Positions 40,287 through 51,450 are shown, counted from the stretch's first letter. The stretch is 64,000 bases of DNA from CAVWUA01 sp963758025 (GCA_963758025.1 CAVWUA010000032.1:5316-69315), one strand, 5' to 3'. Translations and numbers: made by a program. Notes: generated by a model from the sequence alone, not told the origin.

Positions 40287-42857
40287 TCAGTGATTGAACG
40301 CGAATTCCCGAGAGTTGAGCAAGGCCCAGAACAGGTCCTCGGACGCCTCGCGCAGGGAGGAGGCCGCTTCCAGCTCGGCGGTCCAGTACGATTGCTCCTC
40401 GGCTGTCGGCGGACGGCAGAGGGTCCGGAAATACAGGTTCTCGACCACGTCACGCGGCTCGGCGCCGTATTCGAGCATGTTGGACAGATAGCCGTTGAGG
40501 CTCGTGACCTTGCCATCCACCACATCACCACCGATGAGCAACAGCGCCTGCCGCAGGCTCAAGGACGGCGTGGAAACCGCCGCGCAGCCGTTGGTGCGGG
40601 GGCAGCGCCCGAAGGTGTCGAGAATGGTGCTCGGGGTGGACGGGTCAAAGACGTCGATGGCTTTCGTGCCGGCGGGCCGGTTCTGGAACCGGTTTACAAC
40701 GTCGGTCGCCTGCGCCAGCGCGTCGGCCATCTGGTGCGCGGTCAGCGGGCGGGCCATCTGGTGCGAGAACAAACGGCGGTCGTGCTCGTTCCCCGGGACC
40801 GTGGCCGAGGAGAGGCCATACGCCTCGGAACTGGCGACGGTCCGGATCAGCTCGCGCAGGTCGTGGCCGCTCTCGACGAAGTGCCGGGCCAGGGCGTCGA
40901 GCAACTCGGGATGAACTGGCGGGTTCGCGGCGCTCAGGTCGTCGGCCGGATCGGCCAGCCCTTTGCCGAAAAACTGCGCCCAGACCCAGTTGGCCATCGC
41001 GCGGGCGAAGTACGGGTTCTCCGGCGAGGTCATCCATTCTGCCAGTGTCTTGCGGGGGTCTTCCTCCTTGGGCACCTCGACGACCTTCCCGCCGAGGAAC
41101 TTCGGCTGAGCCGGTTCCTTCGTCCGCAGATGCAGGATCTGGCCATCGGGATTGATCGTCACGTCCATGCGGCCCATCATCGCGTTCGGTCCCCCGCCGC
41201 GCTGGACCTTGGCGAAGAAGGCGGCCAGACCGTAGTAGTCGTCCTGGGTCCAGATGTCGAACGGATGGTCGTGACACTGGGCACAGCGGATGCGCAGGCC
41301 GAGAAAGCGCTGGGCGGTCAGCTCGGCCTGGACCTTGGCGTCCTCACCATCGAGCGCGTAGTTGACCGCCCCGCCGCCGCGCTGATTGGGATTGCCGGTG
41401 GCCGTCAAAAGCTCGCGGACCATCTGGTCCCAGGGGGTGTTGTTTCGCAGTTTTTCCTGAAGCCACATCTGGTAATACCCCGCGCCCGCGGGGAATTTCG
41501 CCGAGGTGATCTGGAGCATGTCCCCCAGTTTCAACTCCCAGAACGTGGTGAAGTCGCGGTGGTCGAGCAGTTCCTGGACCTTCTTAACCCGCTTGTTCGG
41601 GTCCGTATCCTCCATGAACCGGCGCACCGCCTCGGGCTGGGGCTGCTGACCGATCATGTCGAGGGAAACCCGCCGCAGGAACGTCGCGTCGTCGGCCGGC
41701 GGGCTGGGCGGCACCTTCAGGGACTCCAGACGCCGGAACAGATGCTCGTCGATCAGGTTCCGGCGCGGCAAGGCGGCGTAGTCGAACTCCAGGTCCGGGT
41801 TGATCAAGGTGGCGATCCGGGTGGAGAGAACTTCCGACTGAAACCGCACGATCAGGTCCGTCTCGGCACGCTTCAAGAGCTTGGCCTGGCCGTTGGAAGC
41901 GATCTCGGCTACCGAGTCGTCGTTGACCTGGAACGTGGACATCCGGGTGACATCGCGGCGATCACCATCCTCGAACCAGGCCATCACGCGCAGTTGCGCC
42001 GGGCCGGGCTCGTCGAGCCGGAGGACCTCCGGCTCGACGGCCACCTCAATCACCTTGCCGTGCGTATTGCCCCGATACCGAGGGGCGCCGATCGCGATCC
42101 AGGCCGCCAGGGTGCGGTAGGCGTCCGAGTCGCTGTCCAGCCGATGCCCGCCGCCATGCGGGACCGCTCCCGTCGCCTTGCGCAGGATCAGGCTGTCATC
42201 CGGGGCCAACGACGCAATGCGGCGTCCGCCGGCCTCGCGGGTCAGGGCCAGGTAATCCCCCTCGGGATCGTAGCCGAACAGCGACAGATGGAATCCGTTC
42301 TGACCGTCGGCCTTGCCGTGACACCCGCCGCCATTGCAGCCGGCGCGGGTCAGGAGCGGCACGATATCGGTGGCGAAGTTCCAGGGCCGCTGCTCGGGCG
42401 GCAGCGTTGTGACGTAGATTTCCGATCCCGCGATCTCCTCGCCATCGAGCAACGCCCGCACGCGAACGCGACCCGTCGCCAATGGGCGGACGTAGCCGCT
42501 TGGCTCGACGGTCACGATCCCGTCCGTCTCGGGCTCCCAGCGCACGGTCGAGGTCAGGTCGCGCTCGCCGCCGTGCTCGCCGTCAGCCTTCAGGATCAAC
42601 TGCACGCCCCAGTCGCCCGCGTGCAACGAGGCGGATTCGGGGCTGATGTGATAGGTCGGCCCCTTCGGCGGCTCTGGCTCGGGCGCCGGCTCAACCGCCT
42701 CCGCGACGACCACGGGGGCCGGCGGCTTCGGAGCCGCGACGACTTTCGGTTTGGCCTTGGCAACGGGCGGAGCCACCGGTGTCCGGCGGCTACAGCCACC
42801 AAGGGCCAGAGCACCACACAGGAGCGAAACAGTCCAGAGAGCCGGGCGCGTCGTCAT
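40287..42857 (-). CDS. DUF1549/DUF1553 planctomycete cytochrome lipoprotein
   Basis: An 856-residue protein. The ATG at 42857 is preceded by AAGGGG; the N-terminus is a lipoprotein signal (ALALGGCS). Then a Pro/Ala linker, a bacterial Ig-like domain (~75-150), the planctomycete cytochrome motif CNGGGCHG with NGFHLSLFGYDPEGDY (~172-195), DUF1549 (NLIDEHLFRRLESLKVPPSP) with CAQCHDHPFD at ~524, and DUF1553 (NPYFARAMANWVWAQFFGKGL, HDLRELIRTVASSEAY). It is expected to be an outer- or inner-membrane-anchored multiheme-like protein linked to polysaccharide use. The DUF1501 gene follows after 33 nt in the same unit. The gene diverges from the GbsR-like regulator across ~280 bp, so it may be that regulator's target. 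Confidence 0.93.
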   Translation of the reverse strand: MTTRPALWTVSLLCGALALGGCSRRTPVAPPVAKAKPKVVAAPKPPAPVVVAEAVEPAPEPEPPKGPTYHISPESASLHAGDWGVQLILKADGEHGGERDLTSTVRWEPETDGIVTVEPSGYVRPLATGRVRVRALLDGEEIAGSEIYVTTLPPEQRPWNFATDIVPLLTRAGCNGGGCHGKADGQNGFHLSLFGYDPEGDYLALTREAGGRRIASLAPDDSLILRKATGAVPHGGGHRLDSDSDAYRTLAAWIAIGAPRYRGNTHGKVIEVAVEPEVLRLDEPGPAQLRVMAWFEDGDRRDVTRMSTFQVNDDSVAEIASNGQAKLLKRAETDLIVRFQSEVLSTRIATLINPDLEFDYAALPRRNLIDEHLFRRLESLKVPPSPPADDATFLRRVSLDMIGQQPQPEAVRRFMEDTDPNKRVKKVQELLDHRDFTTFWELKLGDMLQITSAKFPAGAGYYQMWLQEKLRNNTPWDQMVRELLTATGNPNQRGGGAVNYALDGEDAKVQAELTAQRFLGLRIRCAQCHDHPFDIWTQDDYYGLAAFFAKVQRGGGPNAMMGRMDVTINPDGQILHLRTKEPAQPKFLGGKVVEVPKEEDPRKTLAEWMTSPENPYFARAMANWVWAQFFGKGLADPADDLSAANPPVHPELLDALARHFVESGHDLRELIRTVASSEAYGLSSATVPGNEHDRRLFSHQMARPLTAHQMADALAQATDVVNRFQNRPAGTKAIDVFDPSTPSTILDTFGRCPRTNGCAAVSTPSLSLRQALLLIGGDVVDGKVTSLNGYLSNMLEYGAEPRDVVENLYFRTLCRPPTAEEQSYWTAELEAASSLREASEDLFWALLNSREFAFNH

Positions 42858-43070
42858 GATCGTGTCCCCTTCCCCGCCACGCGACCGGAACGGGCGCGGC
42901 GATCGGGTCGGATGGGAGGCCACGCTATTAATCCTAAAACTCTAAGACTTGCGGAGCAAGACAATTCCCGAAGAACTTCGGTGGGTTGTTCTGACAATTG
43001 TCTGCCTTTCAGGTTATCACGTGTGGCGGCATGGTGTCCAGTTGCCCCGACGCGACCGTTTCCAACTGGC

Positions 43071-43099
43071 TTGACCGACGCGGCGATTCCTGAAAGAAT
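43071..43099 (+). promoter_or_regulatory. Candidate promoter of the GbsR/MarR-like gene
   Basis: TTGACC (43071-43076), a 17-nt spacer and AAGAAT (43094-43099). Predicted start near 43106, giving a leader of 20-35 nt to the two possible start codons. The -35 is good, the -10 moderate. Confidence 0.35.
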
Positions 43100-43140
43100 T
43101 TCTGTAGAGACAGTCGTAACGGACATTGCGGAATGGACCT

Positions 43141-43713
43141 GTGGAACTGACACACGCCGCCAAGAAATTCGTGCTCCACTGGGGAGAGATGGGGCAAGCC
43201 TGGGGCATCAACCGGACGATGGCGCAGGTTCATGCCCTGCTGTTCATCTCGCCGGAGGCGCTCGACGCGGAGGAGATCAGCCGGCTGCTGGACGTGAGCC
43301 GGTCGAACGTCTCAACGAGTTTGCGGGAACTGATCACCTGGGGGGTGGTCAAGAGGGTCCATATCATCGGCGACCGGCGCGACCGGTTCGAGGCGTTGAA
43401 GGACGTGATGGAGACGTTCCGGGTCATCATGGCCGAGCGGAGACGCCGGGAGATGGACCCGACGATCGCGCTCTTGGAAAACTGCGTCGAGGAGGCGAAG
43501 TCTGGCGGGGAGCCGGAGGAATACACGCGCGAGCAACTGGAGAAGATGCTCGAATTCACGAAGATGGTGACCGCGTGGTATAGCCAGATCGACCGCCTAC
43601 CGACCTCATCTCTGCTGCGCCTCTTCCGAGGCGGAGCCAGACTGGCGAAGTTCTTCGGCGGCGACACCACGGCCCCATCCGACAGCCAGAAGGTTGAGGC
43701 GGGGAAGTCCTGA
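43141..43713 (+). CDS. GbsR/MarR-like winged-helix transcriptional regulator
   Basis: About 190 residues. Pattern of the GbsR family: FVLHWGEMGQAWGINRTMAQVHALLFISPEALDAEEISRLLDVSRSNVSTSLRELITWGVVKRVHIIGDRRDRFEA, that is helix-turn-helix with wing, followed by a long helical dimerisation part (MAERRRREMDPTIALLENCVEEAKS). The GTG at 43141 is the likely start; a TTG at 43126 is possible. These regulators usually repress neighbouring genes in response to small osmolytes or other ligands. It diverges from the DUF1549-DUF1501 unit. The C-terminus (~150-190) is longer than in short GbsR proteins and rich in basic residues. Confidence 0.87.
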   Translation: MELTHAAKKFVLHWGEMGQAWGINRTMAQVHALLFISPEALDAEEISRLLDVSRSNVSTSLRELITWGVVKRVHIIGDRRDRFEALKDVMETFRVIMAERRRREMDPTIALLENCVEEAKSGGEPEEYTREQLEKMLEFTKMVTAWYSQIDRLPTSSLLRLFRGGARLAKFFGGDTTAPSDSQKVEAGKS

Positions 43714-43726
43714 CGGGCCTTTTTTA

Positions 43727-45373
43727 TCAGAACGGCACCGCGCCGGGAGGAGGCTGAGCCGGTTCGACGGGTGCCGGAGCCGGGGCGGCTTTCGGGGCCT
43801 CCGGCTGAGGCGCCGGCTTCGAGACCGCGGCCGGGGGAAACGCCGCTTTCGGAGCCGCGGCCTTGGCCTGGGCCTTCTGCGCCGCGCCGGCCACCGCCGC
43901 GTCGTGCTGGGACAGGGCGTTCTCGTAGGCCTGGAACGCCTCGTCGTCGAGGTAGCGCAGGATCAACGATTCGGCGTCGGCCAGTTGGGCCTGGACGGTC
44001 TTGGTCATCACGGGGGACTTCGATTCCGCCTGCTGGCGCTCGGCGTCGGCCTTGATCTCTTCGAGACGCTTGACGAAGATCGAGCGGGCCGGGAGCCGAC
44101 GATATTGCGCGAGCAAACGGCGGATCTCGTCCCACGCCTCGCCGCCGAGCCGGGCTTCCAGCAAGGCATCGAGCTGAGCACGCTGGGCGACCTGATCAAC
44201 CACGTCATCCTTCAGGGCGTTCAGGAGGGCTTCCAGCGCGACGGCCTGGGCATGCGGGTCGATCTTCAGGATGCGTTCCTCGTCCGTCTCGCCCGGCATG
44301 ATCGGAAATTCGACCAGGGGCTCCACATTCGCGGCCAGGAGCCGGAGAACGACCGGGCCGTCGGGGATCTCGGGCGCGGGCACGGCGATGCGACCTTCGC
44401 GGTCGGTCAGCCCCACCTCGCGCGGAACCCCTTTGGGGAAGGTCCGCATGGTCAAAGTGTACCCGGCGGCCGGGGCTTCCTCGCCGACGGTCAGGAACCG
44501 GAACCGGGTCGGCGATCCGGCCGGCTTCACACCAACGGCCAGGAGCTGCTTCAGCCCGAAGATCCGGCGCGAGAGCGGGTCGGGCCACGAGCTGGCGATG
44601 GCGCAATGGGCGGTCGGGCCGTCCACCGATTCCACGACGAGATACGAATACGAAACCTGGTCGATCCGTTCCTCCGACGATGAACGCCCTCGACGCTTGA
44701 TGACCCGCACCGGGACGAACGCCGTCCCCGGCTGGACGACCGTGCCGGCGGGGCTGGCGGCCGTGAGCGACGCCCCTTGCACGGTCAGGCTCACCCCGCC
44801 CGCCGAGGATGGGCCGATCTGGGCCGAGGGAGTGAACAGCGTCTGGGACAACCCAAGCAGCGCCCGGGCCGCATCGGACGGATAGGGAGCGGGGGTCTGA
44901 CGAACCGGCCCGAGATGCCGCGTCGCCACGTCGTAAGCCCGCCCGGAAAGGACGTAGCCGTCGCCGTCGTCGGGACCAATCTGGATCATCCAGAGCTTGT
45001 CGAGCCCCCCCTCGACGAGCGGGACGAGTATTTCCACCGAGAGCCCGTCCGGGTCGGTCGTGGCGAGCGGCCCGGGGCCTTCGGCAACGTCCAGACTCCA
45101 GGGGGCGCCGATGAACCGTCGGACGAGTTCCCGCCAGGTGGCGACCATCTCCGCCCGGCCCCGGTCGTCGAGCCGAGCCCGGGGATCGACCGAAACCCAG
45201 GCACGGATCGCGTAGGGCCGACGATCGAGCGGCGGCCTCGGCGCTGTTGTCGGAGAGGAGACCTCCGCCGGCCCCGTCGTTTCGGGGGCCGCGCCGAGGG
45301 CCAAGAGCAGGGCCAGGAGGCCGAGCAATCCGCTCACCAGGGGTCTCGGGCAAACCACGGTTCGATCGTCCAT
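43727..45373 (-). CDS. Exported protein of unknown function
   Basis: A 548-residue protein with a signal peptide (LVSGLLGLLALLLALGAAPE). Residues ~50-160 (RRPYAIRAWVSVDPRARLDDRGR, GPPWSLDVAEG-like segment) and ~190-330 look beta-rich; residues ~390-480 are helical (LDALLEARLGGEAWDEIRRLLAQYRRL), and the C-terminal ~60 residues are Ala/Pro-rich low complexity. I recognise no family. The start lies inside the end of the TPR-SBP gene (40-nt overlap), so it belongs to the same leftward unit and probably acts with it outside the cytoplasm. Confidence 0.75.
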   Translation of the reverse strand: MDDRTVVCPRPLVSGLLGLLALLLALGAAPETTGPAEVSSPTTAPRPPLDRRPYAIRAWVSVDPRARLDDRGRAEMVATWRELVRRFIGAPWSLDVAEGPGPLATTDPDGLSVEILVPLVEGGLDKLWMIQIGPDDGDGYVLSGRAYDVATRHLGPVRQTPAPYPSDAARALLGLSQTLFTPSAQIGPSSAGGVSLTVQGASLTAASPAGTVVQPGTAFVPVRVIKRRGRSSSEERIDQVSYSYLVVESVDGPTAHCAIASSWPDPLSRRIFGLKQLLAVGVKPAGSPTRFRFLTVGEEAPAAGYTLTMRTFPKGVPREVGLTDREGRIAVPAPEIPDGPVVLRLLAANVEPLVEFPIMPGETDEERILKIDPHAQAVALEALLNALKDDVVDQVAQRAQLDALLEARLGGEAWDEIRRLLAQYRRLPARSIFVKRLEEIKADAERQQAESKSPVMTKTVQAQLADAESLILRYLDDEAFQAYENALSQHDAAVAGAAQKAQAKAAAPKAAFPPAAVSKPAPQPEAPKAAPAPAPVEPAQPPPGAVPF

Positions 45374-47842
45374 TGGCCGATCTCCTTGTAGAGGTGGTCG
45401 GTCGTCTCTCCCGGACCGCTCAGCCGGGTGCGCCAGGCGTGGTGGTCCACCAGTTGCCAGAGCGGCACGACCGGCAGCTCGTCGCGGACCTCGCGGTCGA
45501 TCTGGGTGACGATCCCCCGCGCGGTGGGCCACTGGGGGGCGTTCTCCAACTGGAGCAGGAGTTGCAGGATGCGCGGGCTGGCGACGGAGGAGAGCGGGTC
45601 GAGGCTCGGCGGGGCGTCGTAGCCGGGGCAGAGGATCGGCCCGGCGTCCCGCACCGGCTCGATGCAATCGAGCGCCCGGTAGGCCAGATCGAACCGCTCG
45701 CCGGCCCGGAGGGCACGCTCCAGTTCCGACTGCGACCGCTCGACGGTCTTCAGCTCGATCCCCGCCGCGCGGAATGCCTCGGCCAGGGCCGGCACGACGG
45801 CCCGCGTCTCGGGCATCGCCGGGTATTGCAGGGTCAGGCGGAGCGGAGCGCCCCCATCTCCTTGCGGGCCGCCGCGATCAGCAGGCGGGCGAGCTTCGGG
45901 TCGTGCTCCAGCGGCTCGACTCCCGGCGCGTTGGCGTAGCTATCGGCCGCGAACGGTCCGTCCAGCGGACGGTTCTCCCCGTCGGTCGCGTGCTGGAGCA
46001 GCGTCTGTTCCAGCAATCCCTTGCGGTCGATCGCGTAGGACAACCCCCGGCGGAGCGTGCGGTTGCGGAGGGCCGGGGTGCGTCCGTCGATCGCCAGGAC
46101 GTGCAAGACTCGGCCGGACCGACCGGCCAACGCGGATCTCCGGCTCGCCCGAGAGCGCGGTGACGGCCGACGGCGGGACGTGCTCCAGGAGGCTGATTTC
46201 ACCACGTTGCAGGGCCTTCAGGGCAGCCTCGGCGCCGGGCAGCGGGATCTCCCGCACGCGGACGATCTTCGCTGCTTCGCCAGGAGCGACGCGGAAGACC
46301 AGGCGGTCCTCGCTCTGGCTCTCGACCCGGTACGGTCCATCGCCGACCGGCTGCGGCTCGCCGCCGGGGACCGGCACGCGGCCATCGGGACCGGCGTGCG
46401 CGGGACCGACCGGGCCGAGCAGCCAGGCCTCGGGCTTCAAGGGGGAGCGGTTCAGGAAGATCGACACCCGGTCCGACCCGTTCGGCTCGACCCGTTCGAG
46501 CAGGCTGGCCCATCGGGCGTGAAAGCCGGGCGTGTTCGGGTCCGTCCGGTCGGTGATCGACCGCACGACGTCGAGGGCCGAGACGCCCCGCGTGCCGTCG
46601 GACCACGTCAGGTCGTCGCGGATTGTCAGGTCGAGCCGACGGCCCAGGTCGGAGACTTCCAGCCGGGCGGTCAGTTGGCCGGGAACTTGCCCAAGGGCGG
46701 CGGCCTCGCTGTCCTCGGCGAGGATTGGCAGATAGACCAGCCGGGTGGCCCTCGCGGCGGCCGGCGACCGCACGAACGGGCCGAACGGCCGGGGCAGGTC
46801 CACCACGCCGACGTCCAGAGTCGGCACGGCGGCGAACGCCTCGGCGTACTGGTCGGGCAGGCCCTCCAGCGTCGGCCAGATCCGCAAAGCCTCGGTCAAG
46901 GCGTCGAGCCGCTCGGCCCCCGTCAACGACCCGGCCTGTTTCACCAGCGCGGCGGCCCGGTCGATGAACCGCTGCCGCACCGCGCGGGTTGAGGAGCTTT
47001 TCGGGGCGAACTGCTCCAGGTCGTGCAGGATGCGGCGGCCTTCGTAATACTGGCCTCGATCCATCTCCTGCGCGATCCGGGCGCCGTAGGCGTCGGCCAG
47101 GCGATCATCGAGGCCCGGATAATCCGGCTGGCGGTCATGTAGTTCCCGCAGGAGCCGCAGGCCGCGCTCGACGTCCCCCTGGCGGGCCAGCGACTCGGAG
47201 CCTTCCAGGTAGAGCAGGTCGTTGACGTGTTCGTCCAGCCCTTTCCAGTCCGGCTCGCGGGCCTGGACGGTCAGGTAATGCTCGAACGCCCGGGCGTAGT
47301 TGTGGGTGCGGGCCAGCCGCTCCCCTTCGTCCAGGAGCAGGTCCTCGAAATAGACGATCTTCTTGATGTTGCCCCGCTTGATCTTGAAGTCGCCCGCCTC
47401 ATCGCCGATCCGGTGGACCGTGATCTCGCTGATCTGCGGTGGACCGGGCGCGGGCTTCTTTGGCTCCTGGCCCGGGGCGAAGACGTTCCCCTCGGGGGGC
47501 GGCCCCTTGCGAGGCTCGGGCTTGCGGTCCTTCGACGGGTCGTAGGGCGGGAGCGGACGCGGGACGATCGGATCAACCTTCAGAGGTCGTGCCGTCGATC
47601 AGCGTGATCTCGTCGAAAGGGGGCGTCTGGAGCAGGCTCGCGTTGTTGTTGTTCTGCCCCGCGCTCTCGACCGAGGCAAACCAGGCGGCGAAGACCACGA
47701 AGAGAGCCATTTTCCAGGCGATTCGGGTTCTCGGGAGGTCGATTGCCCCGGCGGAACCCCCTCGGGATCTGTCGCTGACCTGAAAGCTCAAAATCTGAGC
47801 CGTTTTCAAGGGATTTCGGGCTCTTGTGAGGTAATTCCTCAT
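45334..47842 (-). CDS. TPR-like plus SBP_bac_5 solute-binding-fold protein, membrane-anchored, no ABC permease nearby (three frame breaks)
   Basis: About 836 residues after joining frames at ~47585, ~46120 and 45851-45855 (a run of five C that should be six). Residues ~45-62 are a signal or anchor helix (MALFVVFAAWFASVESAG). Residues ~150-270 look TPR-like (EGERLARTHNYARAFEHYLTV, GSESLARQGDVERGLRLLREL). From ~300 on is an SBP_bac_5 (DppA/OppA-type) domain: VSDLGRRLDLTIRDDLTWSDG, SALDVVRSITD, YRVESQSEDRLVF, RRGLSYAIDRKGLLEQ and PVVPLWQLVDHHAW. Normal members deliver peptides to ABC importers. No permease or ATPase gene is present, and it starts within the stop of the FHA-PQQ gene (ATGA), so a sensing or structural role is more likely than import. 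Confidence 0.75.
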
Positions 47843-50800
47843 GGCTGGACCTCCTCGGACGTTGTCGCTGACCTCGCGCCCTCGGGAGGTGTTCCGGCCA
47901 GGGTGCGGACCGTGCCGGGGGCGACGGGAATGACCAGCTCCGGACCGACGACCCGAGGGGCGGACGCCGGCAAGGGGGGGACCTCGATGCGGTCGAGCGC
48001 TTCACCGCTCTCCAGGGAATGCGGCTGGAGGTTCCCCGCGCGGTCGAGGAACCACGCGGCGCCGTCGAGAATGGCCGGCGGGCCGATCGGGGGACCGTCC
48101 ACCAGCCGGACCGACCAGAGCCGGCGCCCCTCGGGACCGATCGCCAGGACGTTGCCCAGCCGGTCGGCGGTGAACAGGATTCCCCCCGCCGCCACCGGAC
48201 CGAGCGCCGAGGGGCCTCCAGGGGCCACGCCCCCAGCGGGGAGAGGTCGCGGCTGCTCAGAGCCCGGACCCGGCCGTCGGCCGTCGCCACGACCAGAACC
48301 GCGCCGTTGGCCACCGGAGGCGCGAGCGGCGGACTGCCGAGGTCCTGGTACGATCCGTCCGCCACCAGCGCCGGGCGGGGATCTCCCCGGACGACCAGGC
48401 GACGCATCCGGCCGGAGCGGTCCACCAGGACGACCGCCTCGTCGTCGATCAAGGCGGGGGCGAGCCAGTCGGTCGGCCTCGTGCGGTCGAACGGCGGCAC
48501 GAACGGGTCGGCCCGCGACGTGCCCGTCGTCGGGTCGATCAGGTGGACCGGTCCCGAAGCGGTCGGCACGAGCAAGGCCCGGTTCCAGAGAAGCGGCGGC
48601 ACGCCCAGGGGGGCGGGCAGCTCGACCTGGCGGAGCGGGCCGGTCCCCTCGCCGACGAGCACGCTCCGGGCGCCGTCCTCGGGGATGACGACGCGCAGGT
48701 CGTCGGCCGCCAGCCGGACGAGCGGGCGGGTGGGCAGGCGGAACTGGCCGGGGCCGGGCAATTGCCGCTGGATGAAGCCGCCGGAGGCCAGTTGCGACGC
48801 GCTGAGGCTCAGGGGGGTGCCGTCCGGCTCCAGGGTCTCCAGCCGGTCGCTGTCGGCCGACGCGGTCAGGCCCGACGGCCAGGGGGAGCCCAGCACGGTG
48901 CGCCAGGCGACCGAGCCATCCTCGGGCCGGACCCCCCAGAGCGCGACGCCGCGCCCGTCGATCTCCTGCTGGGTCAGGACCGCCAGGTCGCCGGACGTCT
49001 GGATCGGCGCGAGGGCCGGGCCCGCCCCCAGCAGGAGCCACGCCGGCTCGATGTCCGCGCGCTCGATGTCCAGGTCGAACCGGCTGGAACGGCTCCACGA
49101 GAGCCACAGCTCGCGCTCGCGGCGCGCCAGGGCAAAGGCCGGGCCGGACGGCCGCTCGTCGGCGGGAAGCCGGGCGATTTCCTGAAACGGCGTCTTCGCG
49201 TCCTCCGGACCGATCGCGTAGGCCGTCACGCTGCCCCGGTCGCTGGTCGCCCAGAGGACCGACCCTTGCGACGCGGGGGTGTCCCAGGTCCAGCCGGGAA
49301 CCGAGATCCGCTGCGCCGGGCGGAGCGAGGCCCCGTCCTGCTCCAGCACGAAGACCCGCCAGTGGCCGGTCTCCAGGCCGTTGTTGATCGGAACGACCAG
49401 GTACCGGCCGATCCGCGCGGGGGTGCAGGGAATGGAGCCGGCGTCGTGCCCGAGGTACTCCACCGCGACGCACGAGAGCGGGTCGCTCCGGAGGACGAAC
49501 AGGCTGGCCTGCCGCGCGACGAGGTAGAGGTGTTGCCCCGCCTCGTCGGCCACCGGAGAGCCGGTCAGGGGCATCCCCAGGTTCAGGATGCCGGTCCGCT
49601 CGCCGCTGGCCAGGTCGAGGACCAGGAGCTTGCCCGAGGCCGTCGGCTGCAAGACGCGAGGCCCGAGCACCAGCGGCGGGTCGTGGATCGGCTCACCGAG
49701 AGATTGCCGCCAGAGCAACGACCCGCTCCGGGCATCGACGCGGAGCAATTCCTCATGGCGGGCGTCGAAGACCAGGGCCGAGGGGGCGGCCCCCGCCACC
49801 GGCTGGGGACGGAACGGCGCCGAGAGCCCCACCGGAATATGCCAGAGCGGCGACCCGTCCGCCCCGTCCAGTCCGTAGGCGAACCCGTCCGCCAGCGCGA
49901 AGACGGCCGGCCCCTCTCCGGTCGGAACGAGCACCGGCGCGGGCAGCGAGGCCCGCAGAACGAGCGAGGTCGGCGGGCCGAGCGGCTCGGGGCGCGGGGT
50001 CGCCTCGGCGGCCTGACGGGTGGCGTCGAAGGTCACGGCCTTCCGCAGTAATTCGTTCGCCTGGAGCAATCGATCGACGACCGCGCGGTCGTCGGCCAGG
50101 TCGGGATACTCGGTCACGAGCCGGTCGCGCTCGGCGAAGACGGGCATCGGCTGCTCGGCGGCGATCGCCTTGTCCATCGCGGCCAGCGACGCGGCGCGGG
50201 TCTGCCCCTTGCGGACGGCGGCGCGGGCCTTGGCGAGCTTCGCGGGCAGGCGGGCCCGCTCGCGCATCGCCTCGGCGGCCGGGCCGGCGATCTGCTCGTG
50301 CAACGATCGCGCTGACTCGGCCAGGGCCAGGCTCTCGGCGTCGGCCGTCCGCGAGGCCCGATCGGCCAGCCCCTCGGCGCTCTGGAGCACGAGTTCGGCC
50401 AGGTCCATGCGGGAATCCTCGAACTCCGGCAATTCGCCGACCGAGGCGCGCATCTCCCGCGCGGCGTCGATCCCCTCCTTCCACGCCGGCGCGGCCCCGG
50501 AGGTGTATTGCCGGACCCTCGCCAGGGCGCGGAGCACCCGGGCCTTCCCGGCGCGGCGGTCCTCCGGGTTCTCCGCGATGAACCGGTCGAACCGCTCGAT
50601 CGCGTTGAGGTTGTCCCCGTCCTTCATCAGATCGACGGCGGAGAGGTACAGGTTATCGGCCGTCCGACGCGCGATGATCCCCCAGAGGGAGACGCTCAGG
50701 AGGCCGAGCAGGACCAGGGCGGAGACCAGCCCGAGGATCAACGGCGAGGTGATGACCCGCTCCTGCCCCGGCGTCTGGTCGCGTCCGGTGAGCACCCGCA

Positions 50801-51351
50801 GGACCAGGCTCAAGGGTCTCTGCACCGGGCCTTCGTCGGCCTTCGTCGGCTGTCCGTCGGCCGGTTTCCCCCGTCCGGCCGATTTCAAGGAGCGGGCCAG
50901 GTCCTCCTCCCCGGCCTCGGTCCGCTTCCGGGGGGAGAGCCTCCCGCTCCTCCGACGGCGGGGCGACCTCCATGTCCTTCATCCAGTCGGCCCGCTCCAG
51001 CCGCTTCAGGACGGGGGGCTTCTCCTGCACCCGCGTCGGCTCGATGTCCATCGGGCCATCTTCCGGGTTGAGCAGGAAGATCCGGTAGCCACCGATCCGC
51101 AGCTCGTCCCCCTGGCGGAAGCTCGACGAGACCAGTTGCTTGCCGTTGAGGTCCAGCGCATAGGCTTCGGGGGTGGCCTCCACCTTGAACCGCCGCCGTT
51201 TCCAGCGCATCCGGGCATGGATCGGCTGCGCATCGGGATCGTCCAGCACCACGTCGCACTTCGGGTCCGAGCCGATCAGCGCCGTGGTGTCGCGCGAGAT
51301 CGTCACAAACTCAACCCGTCCGCGACGGTCATGGACTTCCAGGGTCGCCAT
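47839..51351 (-). CDS. FHA-transmembrane-PQQ beta-propeller fusion protein (two frame breaks)
   Basis: About 1,171 residues read as one gene. Residues 1-95 are an FHA domain (ALIGSDPKCDVVLDDPDAQPIHARM, LDLNGKQL). After an acidic/basic linker a membrane helix lies at ~199-227 (LILGLVSALVLLGLLSVSLWG). Outside are a helical repeat region (~235-400) and PQQ-like beta-propeller repeats (DGSPLWHIPVG, RSGSLLWRQSLGEP, EGRRLWSVRLVDGPP). Frame breaks: a run of six G at 50940-50945 (seven needed), where the FHA frame must pass into EEDLARSLKSAGRGKPADGQ, and four G at 48211-48214 (five needed). A start at 50888 would lose the FHA domain, but the joined reading is continuous. It would bind phosphothreonine inside and an unknown ligand outside. 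Confidence 0.8.
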
Positions 51352-51450
51352 GCGGGAATCGTGACCTCAAATCAAAAGGGGGGAAATTGATCGGACAGTG
51401 CGGGAACGATCATACGATCACGTTTGTTAATTCCATGACGGATGATGGCG

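Noticed and set aside
40269..43583. 1,104-codon open frame on the plus strand
   Set aside because: It lies antisense to the DUF1549 and DUF1501 genes and is a by-product of their GC-rich third positions. The translation is Arg/Gly/Val-rich with no domain.
45334..47842. Dipeptide ABC importer
   Set aside because: Only the solute-binding fold is present. No permease or ATPase gene is found in the surrounding 20 kb, and the protein carries TPR repeats.
48543..50051. 502-codon open frame on the plus strand
   Set aside because: Antisense to the PQQ part of the fusion protein; composition typical of a shadow frame.
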